From contig JBAQYF010000015.1 of assembly GCA_049299895.1 (NCBI GenBank), forward strand, positions 1 through 64,000: a stretch of 64,000 nucleotides of DNA. The letters run 5' to 3'. The first letter of the stretch is position 1. Every line of letters starts with the position of its first letter. This document shows, one piece after another, positions 8,632 through 17,136 of this stretch. Under the pieces are notes generated by a model. That model saw only the letters and a program-made list of their open reading frames with translations. It made no database searches and was not told where the DNA came from. Origin of the DNA: CAIYYO01 sp049299895. Its GTDB lineage: Archaea > Altiarchaeota > Altiarchaeia > IMC4 > QMZM01. The translations under genes and the position numbers were made by a program.

Positions 8632-9177
8632 ATGGAACCAACAAGTGGTACAAAGCCCGCAGGCGGCTTCATGGAAAACTCGATCGGCGGAAAAACGCTG
8701 AGTGAATATCTGAAGATAATAAAGATGCCCCTGCTCGCGCTTATCGCCATGGACATCGTGGGTTTCCTGCTGGGCTTTTTGACGTATATCCCGGCGATAG
8801 GGTTCATCTTTGCCATGCTGAACATGGTGATAGGTCTCGTGTTATTCGTGATAACCGTTGTCATCGCAGGATACATCGGTTATACCGCGGTTAAGAAATA
8901 CTCTGGGGACCTGTTGACGTCCCTTGCCGCAGGAGCTATTGCAGGCCTGTTATCCGGCATCGTCAGCGCGGTCCTGAACGTGATTTCCGCATTGGCCGGG
9001 CTGGGGATGAGCCCTGGAATAGGACAAGCGGTCTTCATGGGAACGGCGCTTGTGGGTTTGATCCTGTCTCCCGTATTCGGAGCGGTCGTCGGAGGGATAC
9101 TTGCAACGATAGGCGGAGCCGTCGCGGGTGCAAGGACTTTCGGTTCCCCTGCGCCGCAGCCTGCGGCGAAGAATTAG
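8632..9177 (+). CDS. Four-helix membrane protein, paralogue 2
   Basis: A 181-residue homologue of the preceding gene: TKPAGGFMENSIGGKTLSEYL at the start (compare AKPAAGFMESLIGRKTLKEY), four hydrophobic Gly-rich helices and an ARTFGSPAPQPA tail. It has its own TATA-like element (TTTATATG near 8611), so the two copies need not be co-transcribed. GC is higher than in copy 1. A T-rich stretch follows the stop. Function is unknown; duplication suggests a homo- or hetero-oligomeric membrane assembly, which is only inference. Confidence 0.6.
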   Translation: MEPTSGTKPAGGFMENSIGGKTLSEYLKIIKMPLLALIAMDIVGFLLGFLTYIPAIGFIFAMLNMVIGLVLFVITVVIAGYIGYTAVKKYSGDLLTSLAAGAIAGLLSGIVSAVLNVISALAGLGMSPGIGQAVFMGTALVGLILSPVFGAVVGGILATIGGAVAGARTFGSPAPQPAAKN

Positions 9178-9196
9178 GTCTTATCCTGTCTAATCA

Positions 9197-9213
9197 TCTT
9201 TTTCTCTTTTTCT
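9197..9213 (+). terminator. T-rich terminator after membrane paralogue 2
   Basis: Pyrimidine tract CTTTTTCTCTTTTTCTT about 20 bases beyond the stop codon and just ahead of the mevalonate kinase gene. Confidence 0.4.
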
Positions 9214-9232
9214 TGTAATCCATCATATTATC

Positions 9233-10177
9233 ATGCCTACCAAAGCATCAGCCCCCGGGAAGGTGATACTGCTCGGAGAGCACGCGGCAGTCTACGGAAA
9301 TCCGGTCCTCGTAGCATCCGTCGACCTGCGCACGTACGCGAAGGTCTCCGCGAGAAAGGATGAACAATTCGTTCTATCCAACAGGTCCACGGGAGTGGAC
9401 AATCTCAAGTTCTCGTTCCCGGATTTTCCCAGGTTGAAAAAGGAGTGGTCGACCATGCTTACCATCGACTGCTTGGAGCGGGCCGCAAAGAAGGCCGGTG
9501 AAAAGACGGGCTTTGACATAGAGATATGGTCCGAGGCGCCGGTATCTTCCGGCCTCGGGAGTTCCGCATCGGCGGCAGCAGCTCTGACGATGGCGCTCTT
9601 CAAAGAGATGAGCCAGCCCCTTAAACAGAAAGAGATCGCGGACATGGCATGGAAGGCAGAGGATCTGGTCCACGGGAAATCGTCCGGAGTGGACCCATAC
9701 GCAGTCACCTTCGGAGGGGTCCTTAGGTATACGAACGGCGAGTACACGCGAATAAACGCCAGGAAGTGCCCGGGGATAACCATAGGGAACACCGGAGTCA
9801 AAGTAGACACTAAAGAGCCAGTGACTGACGTCATGAAACTCAAAGAGAAGTACCCTAAATTCTTTGAGGATTATCTCTCTGCGATGGTCCACATCGTAGA
9901 CTACGGACAGAAGTACCTGCAGGAGGGGGACGTTCAAAAACTTGGAGAAATAATGAACATTAATCATGGACTGCTTTCTTCGATAGGTGTCTCCAGCCCC
10001 GAACTGGAGAGGCTAGTATGGGCCGCCAGGAAGGTCTCGCCAGGAGCAAAGCTGTGCGGGAAAGGGCGCGGAGGGATAATGATAGCCCTCGGAGACGCGG
10101 AGAAAGAAATAAGAGAAACAGGAGGAACTGTGATAAAGACGAAAATCTGCAACGAAGGCGTGAGAGTTGAGGATTAG
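9233..10177 (+). CDS. mvk: Mevalonate kinase
   Basis: This kinase phosphorylates mevalonate with ATP, following HMG-CoA reductase in the isoprenoid pathway. The 314-residue GHMP kinase opens with ASAPGKVILLGEHAAVYG (motif 1). It carries the Gly/Ser-rich ATP loop SSGLGSSASAAAA near 105-117, the HGKSSGVDP segment near 146 and the C-terminal GRGGIMIAL motif near 279-287. These combine to the mevalonate kinase pattern rather than homoserine or galactokinase. Length matches archaeal mevalonate kinases. The other mevalonate genes are not adjacent. Confidence 0.93.
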   Translation: MPTKASAPGKVILLGEHAAVYGNPVLVASVDLRTYAKVSARKDEQFVLSNRSTGVDNLKFSFPDFPRLKKEWSTMLTIDCLERAAKKAGEKTGFDIEIWSEAPVSSGLGSSASAAAALTMALFKEMSQPLKQKEIADMAWKAEDLVHGKSSGVDPYAVTFGGVLRYTNGEYTRINARKCPGITIGNTGVKVDTKEPVTDVMKLKEKYPKFFEDYLSAMVHIVDYGQKYLQEGDVQKLGEIMNINHGLLSSIGVSSPELERLVWAARKVSPGAKLCGKGRGGIMIALGDAEKEIRETGGTVIKTKICNEGVRVED

Positions 10178-10286
10178 TTAGACGGATGATTGAATGGATC
10201 GGCCCACGAATTTATCGGGTCGAACAAGTCCAACAAGGCGTAGGGATCGTTTTGTAATAAAAAGGGAAAAAAAGGAAAAAAATATA

Positions 10287-12455
10287 TCAGCCTCGTTCTC
10301 CTATCTTCTGACGCAGCTCTTCCCAGTGCGCCCTGTCCGCATCCGTCGTCGAAGGCCGCACCTGTTTCAGAGCCTCCTTGAAGTACTTCATCCCGACCTT
10401 CTTTGCCTTCGGAGCATCTTTGTTTTCAGTTATCACTTCGCGTATCGCGTCCATCCCTGCTTCCCTGCATACTGCGGCTATGTCTGCGCCGGTGTATCCG
10501 TCCGTTAGCTCTGCGAGTTCGTCAGTCTTCAGATCGCCTGCGACATTCATGTTCTTTGTCTGCACGTCGAATATCTTCTTCCTGGTCTCCTTGTCTGGAT
10601 AGGTCACGTATACTATCTTGTCAAATCTCCCGGGTCTCATCAGTGCTTCGTCGAGGAGGTCCGGCCTGTTCGTCGAGCCGATTATCATCACGTCCTTTAG
10701 GTCTGATACCCCGTCTATCTCTGCGAGGAGCTGCGCGACAACCTTTTCGGTCACGTCGGTTCCAAAGTCCTGCCCCCTTTTCGGCACGAGCGAATCCAGT
10801 TCGTCGAAGAATATTATCGAAGGCGCCACCTGACGCGCTTTCTTAAATATCTTGCGCACCCCGCGCTCGGATTCGCCGACGTATTTATTCAACAGCTCAG
10901 GACCTTTCACAGTCAGGAAGTTGACCCCGGATTCGGTTGCGACAGCCTTTGCAAGGAGCGTCTTTCCTGTCCCGGGAGGACCGTATAACAGGACTCCCTT
11001 AGGCGCCCTGATCCCGGTCTCCTTGAATAGCTGAGGATACTTTATGGACCACTCGATACTCTCCTTCAACTGCTGCTTCACGCGTTCGAGTCCGCCGATG
11101 TCTTCCCATTTAACGTTCGGGACTTCGACTGCAACCTCTCTCATCGCCGAGGGCTCTATTCGCGTCATGGCGTCGGAGAAGTCCTCACCAGTCACCTTTA
11201 TCCTGTCAAGGATCGTTTTAGATAGAGACGTACCCTTCGCCTTCTTTATGTCAGGCATCACCTTGCGCAATGCCTTCATCGCCGCTTCCTTGGTCAGGAA
11301 CTCCAGGTCCGCGCCGGAATATCCGTGGGATATGTCAGCCATCCTGTCAAGATTCACGTCCCCTGAAAGGGGCATCCCCCGCGTGTGTATCTCCAGGACC
11401 TCCTTTCTCCCGCTCCGGTCAGGTATGCCGATCTCTATCTCGCGATCGAATCGACCCGGCCTCCTGAGCGCAGGATCGATAGAATCGGGCCTGTTCGTTG
11501 CCGCGATCACGACTATTTCTCCTCTTGATTCAAGGCCGTCCATCAGCGTAAGAAGCTGGGAGACTATCCTTTTCTCGACTTCTCCGGATACTTCCTCCCT
11601 GCTGGGAGCTATCGCGTCTATCTCGTCTATGAATATTATCGAGGGCGCGTTCTCCTGTGCCTCCTTGAATACGTCCCGCAGGTTCTCTTCGCTCTGGCCG
11701 TAGTATTTGCTCATTATCTCCGGGCCGTTCAGGGATATGAAGTGCGCGTCTGTTTCGTTCGCGACGGCTTTTGCAAGAAGCGTTTTCCCGGTCCCGGGCG
11801 GGCCGTAGAGCATCACTCCCTTGGGCGGCTTAACACCTAATTTTTTGAAGACTTCCGGGTGCTTCATAGGGGTCTCTATCATCTCACGGATGGTCTCTAT
11901 CTCCCCTTTCAGGCCCCCGATGTCTTCGTACCTTATACCTGGAGAAACGTCAATCGACTTCACCGGCTTCTTGGATATGACGACCTCCGTGTCCTGCGTT
12001 ATCCTTACGACGCCCTTGGGCTTCACGTTCACGACAGACAAAGGGAGCTGCGTTCCCATAACGTCAATCACTATCGAGTTGCCCTGCAGGAGAGGCATGT
12101 TGATTATGCGCTCCTGTATGTATGCAGGAAAGTCTTCCGAGAATTCGATAGCCTGAGGCGGCGCAAGCTGTATCTCCTTTGCGTCGCTGCATTCGGCTTT
12201 TGTGACCTTGATCTCGTCGTCGAGGGCGACGCCTGCGTTGTGCCGTAGTATGCCGTCCAGCCGTATGACGTTCTTGCCTATGTCGTCCCTCGGACCGGGC
12301 CAGACAAGTGCTGCCGCTTTGCGTTTTCCTTCGAGGATGAGAACGTCCCCGGAGTACAGGTCCATCTCCTTGAATACCGCAGGATCCACTCTTGCTATCC
12401 CTCTCCCGACCTCGTTGACACGGGCCTCCTTTACTTTCAGCGTCGCTTCTTCCAT
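10287..12455 (-). CDS. cdc48: CDC48/VAT-type AAA+ ATPase
   Basis: A 722-residue hexameric unfoldase that extracts and unfolds proteins for the proteasome. The N domain (residues 1 to about 185) is the double-psi barrel plus VAT-N clamp. D1 has Walker A GPPGTGKT near 216-223 and IIFIDEIDAI with an arginine-finger region. D2 has Walker A GPPGTGKT near 490-497 and IIFFDELDS. The gene starts 22 bases after the small wHTH regulator, with an AGGTGG ribosome site before the ATG, so both are probably on one transcript. This regulator-cdc48 order beside hsp20 resembles the Archaeoglobus HSR1 heat-shock operon. It has no C-terminal extension beyond the usual end. Confidence 0.95.
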   Translation of the reverse strand: MEEATLKVKEARVNEVGRGIARVDPAVFKEMDLYSGDVLILEGKRKAAALVWPGPRDDIGKNVIRLDGILRHNAGVALDDEIKVTKAECSDAKEIQLAPPQAIEFSEDFPAYIQERIINMPLLQGNSIVIDVMGTQLPLSVVNVKPKGVVRITQDTEVVISKKPVKSIDVSPGIRYEDIGGLKGEIETIREMIETPMKHPEVFKKLGVKPPKGVMLYGPPGTGKTLLAKAVANETDAHFISLNGPEIMSKYYGQSEENLRDVFKEAQENAPSIIFIDEIDAIAPSREEVSGEVEKRIVSQLLTLMDGLESRGEIVVIAATNRPDSIDPALRRPGRFDREIEIGIPDRSGRKEVLEIHTRGMPLSGDVNLDRMADISHGYSGADLEFLTKEAAMKALRKVMPDIKKAKGTSLSKTILDRIKVTGEDFSDAMTRIEPSAMREVAVEVPNVKWEDIGGLERVKQQLKESIEWSIKYPQLFKETGIRAPKGVLLYGPPGTGKTLLAKAVATESGVNFLTVKGPELLNKYVGESERGVRKIFKKARQVAPSIIFFDELDSLVPKRGQDFGTDVTEKVVAQLLAEIDGVSDLKDVMIIGSTNRPDLLDEALMRPGRFDKIVYVTYPDKETRKKIFDVQTKNMNVAGDLKTDELAELTDGYTGADIAAVCREAGMDAIREVITENKDAPKAKKVGMKYFKEALKQVRPSTTDADRAHWEELRQKIGERG

Positions 12456-12477
12456 TGTACCACCTTTTATTTTAGTC

Positions 12478-12891
12478 TTATCGTCGCCTGTATTTTATTC
12501 CTATGTGCTCGTCTATGTCCCTTGCTATCTCTTCTATGTCTTCGAACATGCGGTCCACGTCCCTGTGCATCTCGTTTACTGTCTGGAAGAGGCTGGAGCA
12601 GCGTATCTGGTATTCGCTGCCTTCCTTTATTACGAGCCCGGAGCACATCATCCTCTTGAGATGATTGAGCGCGGCGGCCCTCGTTACGCTTGTCTCCCTG
12701 CCCAGCGCGGTGCTTGTAAGGCCCCCTCCGTTCGTGCGCGACTCAAGAAGCCTTTTGAATATGAGGGATGCCGTTTTTTCCCGGTCTATCCGTTCGTAGA
12801 ACCCGAAGCATTCGCATATCCACTCAATGTCTTCTTCGATGTTCTTTTCCGAGGGTTTTTCCAGGTCTCTAATGAGGATCTTCTTGGCCAT
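12478..12891 (-). CDS. Winged-helix heat-shock regulator (HSR1/Phr-like)
   Basis: A 137-residue protein. Residues 30-90 form a winged helix: a TSTALGRETSVTRAAALNHLKRM recognition region (split by a turn after GRETS) and a GLVIKEGSEYQI wing. The C-terminal part is a helical dimerisation segment (MHRDVDRMFEDIEEIARDID). Archaeal HSR1 (Archaeoglobus) and Phr (Pyrococcus) repress their own gene, an AAA ATPase gene and hsp20. Here the gene precedes cdc48 and is divergent from hsp20, the same target set. An inverted repeat in the shared intergenic region (12991-13011) is a plausible binding site. Assignment to that family rests on fold and context. Confidence 0.7.
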   Translation of the reverse strand: MAKKILIRDLEKPSEKNIEEDIEWICECFGFYERIDREKTASLIFKRLLESRTNGGGLTSTALGRETSVTRAAALNHLKRMMCSGLVIKEGSEYQIRCSSLFQTVNEMHRDVDRMFEDIEEIARDIDEHIGIKYRRR

Positions 12892-12917
12892 TTTGGCTTT
12901 TTATGAGTATACATTAT

Positions 12918-12927
12918 AATAGCTATT
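12918..12927. promoter_or_regulatory. Short palindrome near the regulator promoter
   Basis: AATAGCTATT is a perfect 10-base palindrome lying between the regulator start at 12891 and a TATA-like ATTTATATAC on the minus strand (about 12931-12940). It could be an operator half of the heat-shock switch; it is AT-rich, so chance is possible. Confidence 0.25.
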
Positions 12928-12990
12928 TTTGTATATAAATAATGAATTAATCTATTTTTAAACTTGTGGTGTATAATACATTACATAACA

Positions 12991-13011
12991 AAGTTAATAA
13001 AGTATTAACTT
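12991..13011. promoter_or_regulatory. Inverted-repeat operator in front of hsp20
   Basis: Perfect 8-base arms AAGTTAAT (12991-12998) and ATTAACTT (13004-13011) surround a 5-base spacer. A TATA-like GTATAATACA lies at 12971-12980, so the repeat covers the expected transcription start of hsp20. Binding there would block polymerase, as Phr does in Pyrococcus. The arm-5-arm layout also resembles the CTAAC-N5-GTTAG site described for Archaeoglobus HSR1. Confidence 0.55.
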
Positions 13012-13030
13012 AAGTGAGTTGTATGTGAAA

Positions 13031-13495
13031 ATGGAAAAAGACCCATTTGAGGATATAAAGAGGATGCAGGAAGAGATAGATGAAAGCTCCGATGCCTTTT
13101 TTGGAAGAGGCATGCGCAGGCCGATGCTCCCGGCGGAAACAGAGAAGAGGGATACATATCTAGCCCCAAGAGAACCGCTAATGGACCTGGTCGACGAAAA
13201 GGACCAGTACAAGGTCATAATTGAGGTCCCGGGGATAAACAAGGAAGATATAGACATAAGCGTAACAGAGGATTCAGTGACAGTCAAGACAGAGACAAAA
13301 ACAGGGCAGGAGAAAGAGGAAAAAGGATACTACTACCAGGAAAGAAGGTACGAAAGCTTCCAGAAAAGTTTCAGCCTTCCGGGAGAAGTGCTGCCGGACA
13401 GCGCCAGCGCAGAGTACAAGAACGGAGTCCTGGAAATAAAAATGAAAAAGAAACAGGACGCGCGAACAAAAGAGCACAAAGTAAAAGTTAAGTAG
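13031..13495 (+). CDS. hsp20: Hsp20/alpha-crystallin small heat-shock protein
   Basis: An ATP-independent holdase that binds unfolding proteins. The central alpha-crystallin domain spans about residues 45-135, with PLMDLVDEKDQYKVIIEVPG, then EDIDISVTEDSVTVKTET and the closing A-x-x-x-NGVLEI element (AEYKNGVLEIKMKKK). A short N-terminal arm and a Lys-rich tail flank it. I start at the ATG 13031; a TTG four codons upstream is less likely. It is divergent from the wHTH regulator and lies directly behind the palindromic operator, so heat induction by derepression is likely. A second Hsp20-like gene follows after 44 bases. Confidence 0.92.
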   Translation: MEKDPFEDIKRMQEEIDESSDAFFGRGMRRPMLPAETEKRDTYLAPREPLMDLVDEKDQYKVIIEVPGINKEDIDISVTEDSVTVKTETKTGQEKEEKGYYYQERRYESFQKSFSLPGEVLPDSASAEYKNGVLEIKMKKKQDARTKEHKVKVK

Positions 13496-13503
13496 AAAAA
13501 GCA

Positions 13504-13528
13504 TGCAGGGAGCTTAATAATCCCTGCA
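13504..13528. repeat. Hairpin between the two Hsp20-type genes
   Basis: TGCAGGGA (13504-13511) and TCCCTGCA (13521-13528) form a perfect 8-pair stem with a 9-base loop, followed by a run of A. It occupies most of the 44-base gap and could be an RNA processing or stability element. The A-run makes it a terminator only in the minus direction. Confidence 0.4.
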
Positions 13529-13539
13529 AAAAAAAACCA

Positions 13540-14076
13540 ATGACAAAAAAACCATTGAGAAGGAGAAAAACGGACCGATCATTCGAAGACGTGATAGATA
13601 TGGACCGGTTCTTTGATGAATACATGACCAGGATAGACGAGCAGATGGCCGGCTTCTTCGAGGACGCCTTGTACGGCCGGGGGCAGACCAAAGGATTCTT
13701 CTACGGATTCCAGATGACTGCAGGACCGGACGGAAAACCGGAGTTGGAGGAATTCGGAACCGATATTGCCCAGGCAGATGAAGAGACAAATGCAAAACCG
13801 CAGAATACGAACACAAAGACCCATCTCTCAGAGGATGAACCGCTGACCGACGTGATAAACGGGGAAAAAGAAGTGCGCGTTCTCGCGGAACTCCCGGGAG
13901 TGGAAAGAGAAGACATAAAGATAGAGGTAAAACCATCCCAGGTATCCTTGAACGTGGATACGGAGACCCGGAAATATCGCAAGGATATAATGCTTCCATG
14001 CAGGGTTTCGACAGAGAATATAAAAACCACCCATAAAAACGGGATATTGGAGATAATAATAAGTAAACCTATATAA
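13540..14076 (+). CDS. Second Hsp20-type protein with long N-terminal arm
   Basis: A 178-residue protein with a divergent alpha-crystallin domain in its C-terminal half (about 98-178): EPLTDVINGEKEVRVLAELPG, EDIKIEVKPSQVSLNV and KNGILEIIISKP. The first 95 residues are a basic then acidic, partly helical arm (RSFEDVIDMDRFFDEYM) unlike the first Hsp20. This arrangement fits archaeal Hsp20-like proteins of about 180 residues. It lacks the C-terminal I-x-I tail. Placement behind hsp20 suggests co-regulation by the same heat-shock operator. Confidence 0.85.
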   Translation: MTKKPLRRRKTDRSFEDVIDMDRFFDEYMTRIDEQMAGFFEDALYGRGQTKGFFYGFQMTAGPDGKPELEEFGTDIAQADEETNAKPQNTNTKTHLSEDEPLTDVINGEKEVRVLAELPGVEREDIKIEVKPSQVSLNVDTETRKYRKDIMLPCRVSTENIKTTHKNGILEIIISKPI

Positions 14077-14109
14077 TATTAGAGGGTGGAGAAAAAAATA
14101 GGTCGAACA

Positions 14110-14583
14110 ATGAAAATAGACAAACTTGATCTGGAGATCATAAAAAACCTGCAGGATGATGCAAGGCTCAGCTTCAGGCAACTGGCAAAAAAACTGAACA
14201 TACCGCACACAACAGTATTCACAAGAGCCGAGCGCCTGGTGAAGAAGGGAGTGATAAACAAATTCGCAGCAGTCATGCATCCGCACGAGCTGGGTCTGCA
14301 GACGGGCTATGTGATAATAAACGCACCGCCTTCGGAATCAAAGAACATAGCAAAGAAGCTTGCCTCATACAGCGAAGTCCAGGACGTATTCAGGACGTTC
14401 GACGGAAAAGTCATATCCAGGGTAGTTGTATCCAACAAGGGGAACAACACGGGATTCGAAGAATTCCTGACGAAACTGGACAACTGCAACTTCACTGCAT
14501 ACCCGGTGCACGACGTGGTCAAATATGAGACAGCGATACAGACGGACATGCTAAAGACCCTGGACATATACGAAGACAAATAA
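14110..14583 (+). CDS. Lrp/AsnC-family transcriptional regulator
   Basis: A 157-residue regulator. Residues 1-60 form the AsnC helix-turn-helix (KIDKLDLEIIKNLQDDARLS then FRQLAKKLNIPHTTVFTRAERL), followed by a degenerate ligand/oligomerisation domain (residues 65-150). A TATA-like CTATATAATATT at about 14066-14080 places transcription start near 14100, so I choose the ATG at 14110 rather than a GTG at 14086 that would lie too near the TATA box. The target is unknown; Lrp-type proteins often respond to amino acids. The effector domain is less conserved than the DNA-binding part. Confidence 0.85.
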   Translation: MKIDKLDLEIIKNLQDDARLSFRQLAKKLNIPHTTVFTRAERLVKKGVINKFAAVMHPHELGLQTGYVIINAPPSESKNIAKKLASYSEVQDVFRTFDGKVISRVVVSNKGNNTGFEEFLTKLDNCNFTAYPVHDVVKYETAIQTDMLKTLDIYEDK

Positions 14584-14607
14584 ACTGCAGAAAAGCGGAA
14601 AGAAGCG

Positions 14608-15681
14608 CTATACGCGCGCTTCTATCTGCGGATATCTCTTTTTTAAGTATTTCAGAGCGAACGGATACGTCAGCTTGTGCATTAAGCCGTATCTGTTATA
14701 CGCGTCGAACTGCAGTCTTGAGGACAAAGAAAGCAACTCTATCAATATAGTATAGTTACCGTGCCGCAGGAACCTTTCATAGACATACCTGTTGACAACG
14801 CTCGTCCTGCGCTGGTCCCAGAACTCCAGCTCCGCCGCCGACGCATAGTCCTTTCCTTCTATGATGCATCTTGCCGCAAGATACCCTGACCGGAAGGCAA
14901 ATAACATGCCGAATCCCGCAACGAAATCCTGCAGGCCCGCAGCTTCCCCGATGTAAAGCGTTTTCCCCTTTTTCAGGGGCGCACCGATCGAAAAACACCC
15001 CACCCCTCCGACGGGCCCCGGATCCTTTATGTCAAGCGAAAGATCCTTTATGAAATATTTCCTGGTTGCATCGAAGCATCCGCCTATTTTTTTAAAATCC
15101 CCGAACACGACCGAGACCATGCAGCCATATCCCTCTCTTATGAGGAGATAGGAATATCCCTTGTAGGCGAGGGCGTCATTGCATACGGTGACTGCCATAT
15201 CCTCTTTTTTTGTTTTGAAGACTATTCCCTTGGCTATTCCCGCCAGCGATCTTCCAAGCGGGCCGGTGGCAACGATATCCGCATCTGTTTCAGGAATAGC
15301 CTCATTGAAATGCAGTCGTACCCCTGCGGCGAGCGCCTGCTCTTTTAGTCCCTGGTCAAGTGTGCCTGGTTCCGGTCCTCTTTTGACGAGATAATGACCG
15401 GGCCTTTTGAGGGGGCCGATATTTTTCTTTATAACGCAATTGGTCAGGACCATCCGGTCAAGCGGATAATACTGGAAGTTTGTCTCTATGTTCATCTCCC
15501 GCAGAATAACGAGGACGTCTTTTTCAGGATAATAATTGTCTATTCCCTGCATGTCGCCGAGAAAACGCCTGCCGCAGTCGCTGTTCCTCTCGTAGACGTC
15601 CACGGGATATCCTGCCCGGGCGAGGTTTATCGCCGCAGCAAGACCGGATATCCCCGCACCCAGAATGCGTATATCCGCCAT
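14608..15681 (-). CDS. FAD-dependent geranylgeranyl-reductase-like oxidoreductase
   Basis: A 357-residue flavoprotein. The N-terminal Rossmann motif GAGISGLAAAINLARAGYPV lies at residues 7-26, followed by the acidic strand end DVYER. A second FAD motif, LYIGEAAGLQDFVAGFGM, lies near 240. The C-terminal part is helical and basic. The family includes geranylgeranyl reductases that saturate archaeal lipid chains, and other PHBH-type monooxygenases and reductases. The GD motif (here GEAAG) is modified. Role in lipid saturation is plausible for an archaeon but unproven; other substrates are possible. Confidence 0.75.
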   Translation of the reverse strand: MADIRILGAGISGLAAAINLARAGYPVDVYERNSDCGRRFLGDMQGIDNYYPEKDVLVILREMNIETNFQYYPLDRMVLTNCVIKKNIGPLKRPGHYLVKRGPEPGTLDQGLKEQALAAGVRLHFNEAIPETDADIVATGPLGRSLAGIAKGIVFKTKKEDMAVTVCNDALAYKGYSYLLIREGYGCMVSVVFGDFKKIGGCFDATRKYFIKDLSLDIKDPGPVGGVGCFSIGAPLKKGKTLYIGEAAGLQDFVAGFGMLFAFRSGYLAARCIIEGKDYASAAELEFWDQRRTSVVNRYVYERFLRHGNYTILIELLSLSSRLQFDAYNRYGLMHKLTYPFALKYLKKRYPQIEARV

Positions 15682-15702
15682 ATTATTCTATATAAAGCAT
15701 AG

Positions 15703-16461
15703 TTAAAAAAACGAGCCGGGCGATACCAGCCCAATGAGGAATAGAACTGCCACGATAGCCGGCTGATGCAGGAGATAAATCGAAAGAGAATGTCTGCCTG
15801 CATAGCACAGAGTCTCAGAGATAATGTTTTTGGAACGATCCCTCAGTGAGAATCTGCGCGCGTTTTCATAATACAGTGCGTTCCCAAGGAACACACCTAC
15901 CAGGACTACGCCAAACCAGGGGAAGAGCGGGAAAAAATCAAGGGACTCAAATCCCGGAGGAACAAAACCCGCGAACAACAGGTATGGAAAAGGAAATGTT
16001 TTTCCTTCGAGGAACAGGCCGGCTGCGATGCATCCGCCTCCCAGGACCAGGTTGCCGTATCTCATCCGCAAAAAAGGATAGGCCAGCACTATGGACAAGC
16101 CGATGAAATGCAGTATCCCGAAGACCACGTATTCACCAGGGAAAAAGTTCAGCGTTACTGCGGTGATCGCCATCCCCCAGAAGAAGATCCCTGCGCCCCT
16201 GCAAAGGAACCTGCGGAAAGGCGCAGCACCCTGGCCGCAGCGCTTCGTTCTTGAATAACTGATGGATAACGATACCCCTACGAGCAGGATGAACAGGGTG
16301 GCTATGAACCTTGGAGCATAGTACCAGAAGGACTCGCTCAAATTGATCCCCGCAAACCCGAAGAAGCGCAGGTCGTAGAGGATATGAAAGGCAACCATCA
16401 GAACGATTGCTATCCCTCTCAGAAGGTCTATCTCCCAGAACCTCTCATTCCCGTAAGCCAT
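15703..16461 (-). CDS. DUF1624-type membrane acyltransferase-like protein
   Basis: A 252-residue multi-spanning protein that begins FWEIDLLRGIAIVLMVAFHI, the signature of DUF1624/heparan-glucosaminide N-acetyltransferase-like proteins. In that family the conserved Arg and His of helix 1 contribute to acyl transfer. About seven membrane helices follow, ending in YAGRHSLSIYLLHQPAIVAV, another family landmark. The substrate is unknown; in prokaryotes these proteins are thought to acylate envelope sugars. It lies 21 bases upstream of the flavoprotein start on the same strand, so the two may share a transcript. Confidence 0.8.
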   Translation of the reverse strand: MAYGNERFWEIDLLRGIAIVLMVAFHILYDLRFFGFAGINLSESFWYYAPRFIATLFILLVGVSLSISYSRTKRCGQGAAPFRRFLCRGAGIFFWGMAITAVTLNFFPGEYVVFGILHFIGLSIVLAYPFLRMRYGNLVLGGGCIAAGLFLEGKTFPFPYLLFAGFVPPGFESLDFFPLFPWFGVVLVGVFLGNALYYENARRFSLRDRSKNIISETLCYAGRHSLSIYLLHQPAIVAVLFLIGLVSPGSFF

Positions 16462-16495
16462 CAGATATATTTTTTAAGCCTTGGACTATAAATGT

Positions 16496-17128
16496 ATGGA
16501 TATGGCACTAAAAGAGATCATAAAACCCGGCAGAGAGAAACTGTTCACCGACATTATACTCTCAATCGCCTGGCTGGCACTCGTTTTTCTCCACCCGTTT
16601 TTCGGATACGACAAGATACTTTCCAGCTACGACCTCCCAATGAAGGCTGCGACTATAGCAGTAAACTTCCTGGTCGCCCTCGTATTCTATTACCCAATGT
16701 CATGCGGCCTTGCATATTTATACGGCCTGCTGGCAAAAAAGAAGAAAATATCCGGCAGACGGGATCTTGCAACTGCAGTTTTCTTTATACTATTCCTCAA
16801 TCCGGTCTTTGTGTCCTGTGCAGCAATCGCCTTGAATCACCTGAACGATTCGATGAATACGCCATGCGGCGCAGAGATAACTGGATTAACCGAGGAGTCC
16901 GCCGCGAATAATGCGGGTATGCAGGCAGGCGAAGTCATCGTCTCTGCCGACGGCTATCCCGTGGACACGATCGATTCCTTCAAGCACGTGCTTGGAGGAA
17001 AAAGGCCCGGGGACTATATTACTGTGAAGACAGACAAAAAAGAATACCTGGTCACCGTACAAGAGAATCAGGACAGGTCCACAAGGATTATAGGAGTTAT
17101 CCTGAAGCAGAGATACTGCCCCAGGTGA
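16496..17128 (+). CDS. Membrane protein with C-terminal PDZ domain
   Basis: About 210 residues. The first 125 contain three hydrophobic helices (near 17-35, 48-75 and 92-112). The rest is a PDZ domain starting at AEITGLTEESAANNAGMQAG, with GEVIVSADGYPVDT and a closing DYITVKTDKKEYLVTV. There is no protease HExxH motif, so it is not a complete site-2 protease. It may be a membrane-tethered adaptor. The ATG at 16496 is preferred because the TATA-like GATATATTTTTTAA at 16464-16477 predicts a near-leaderless start. A TTG at 16481 is the alternative. Confidence 0.7.
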   Translation: MDMALKEIIKPGREKLFTDIILSIAWLALVFLHPFFGYDKILSSYDLPMKAATIAVNFLVALVFYYPMSCGLAYLYGLLAKKKKISGRRDLATAVFFILFLNPVFVSCAAIALNHLNDSMNTPCGAEITGLTEESAANNAGMQAGEVIVSADGYPVDTIDSFKHVLGGKRPGDYITVKTDKKEYLVTVQENQDRSTRIIGVILKQRYCPR

Positions 17129-17136
17129 TCCATCCA

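Noticed and set aside
13504..13528. Rho-independent terminator between the Hsp20 genes
   Set aside because: The stem is followed by A residues, not T, in the direction of transcription.
16496..17128. Site-2 protease
   Set aside because: A PDZ domain and membrane helices are present, but no HExxH or NPDG-type motif.
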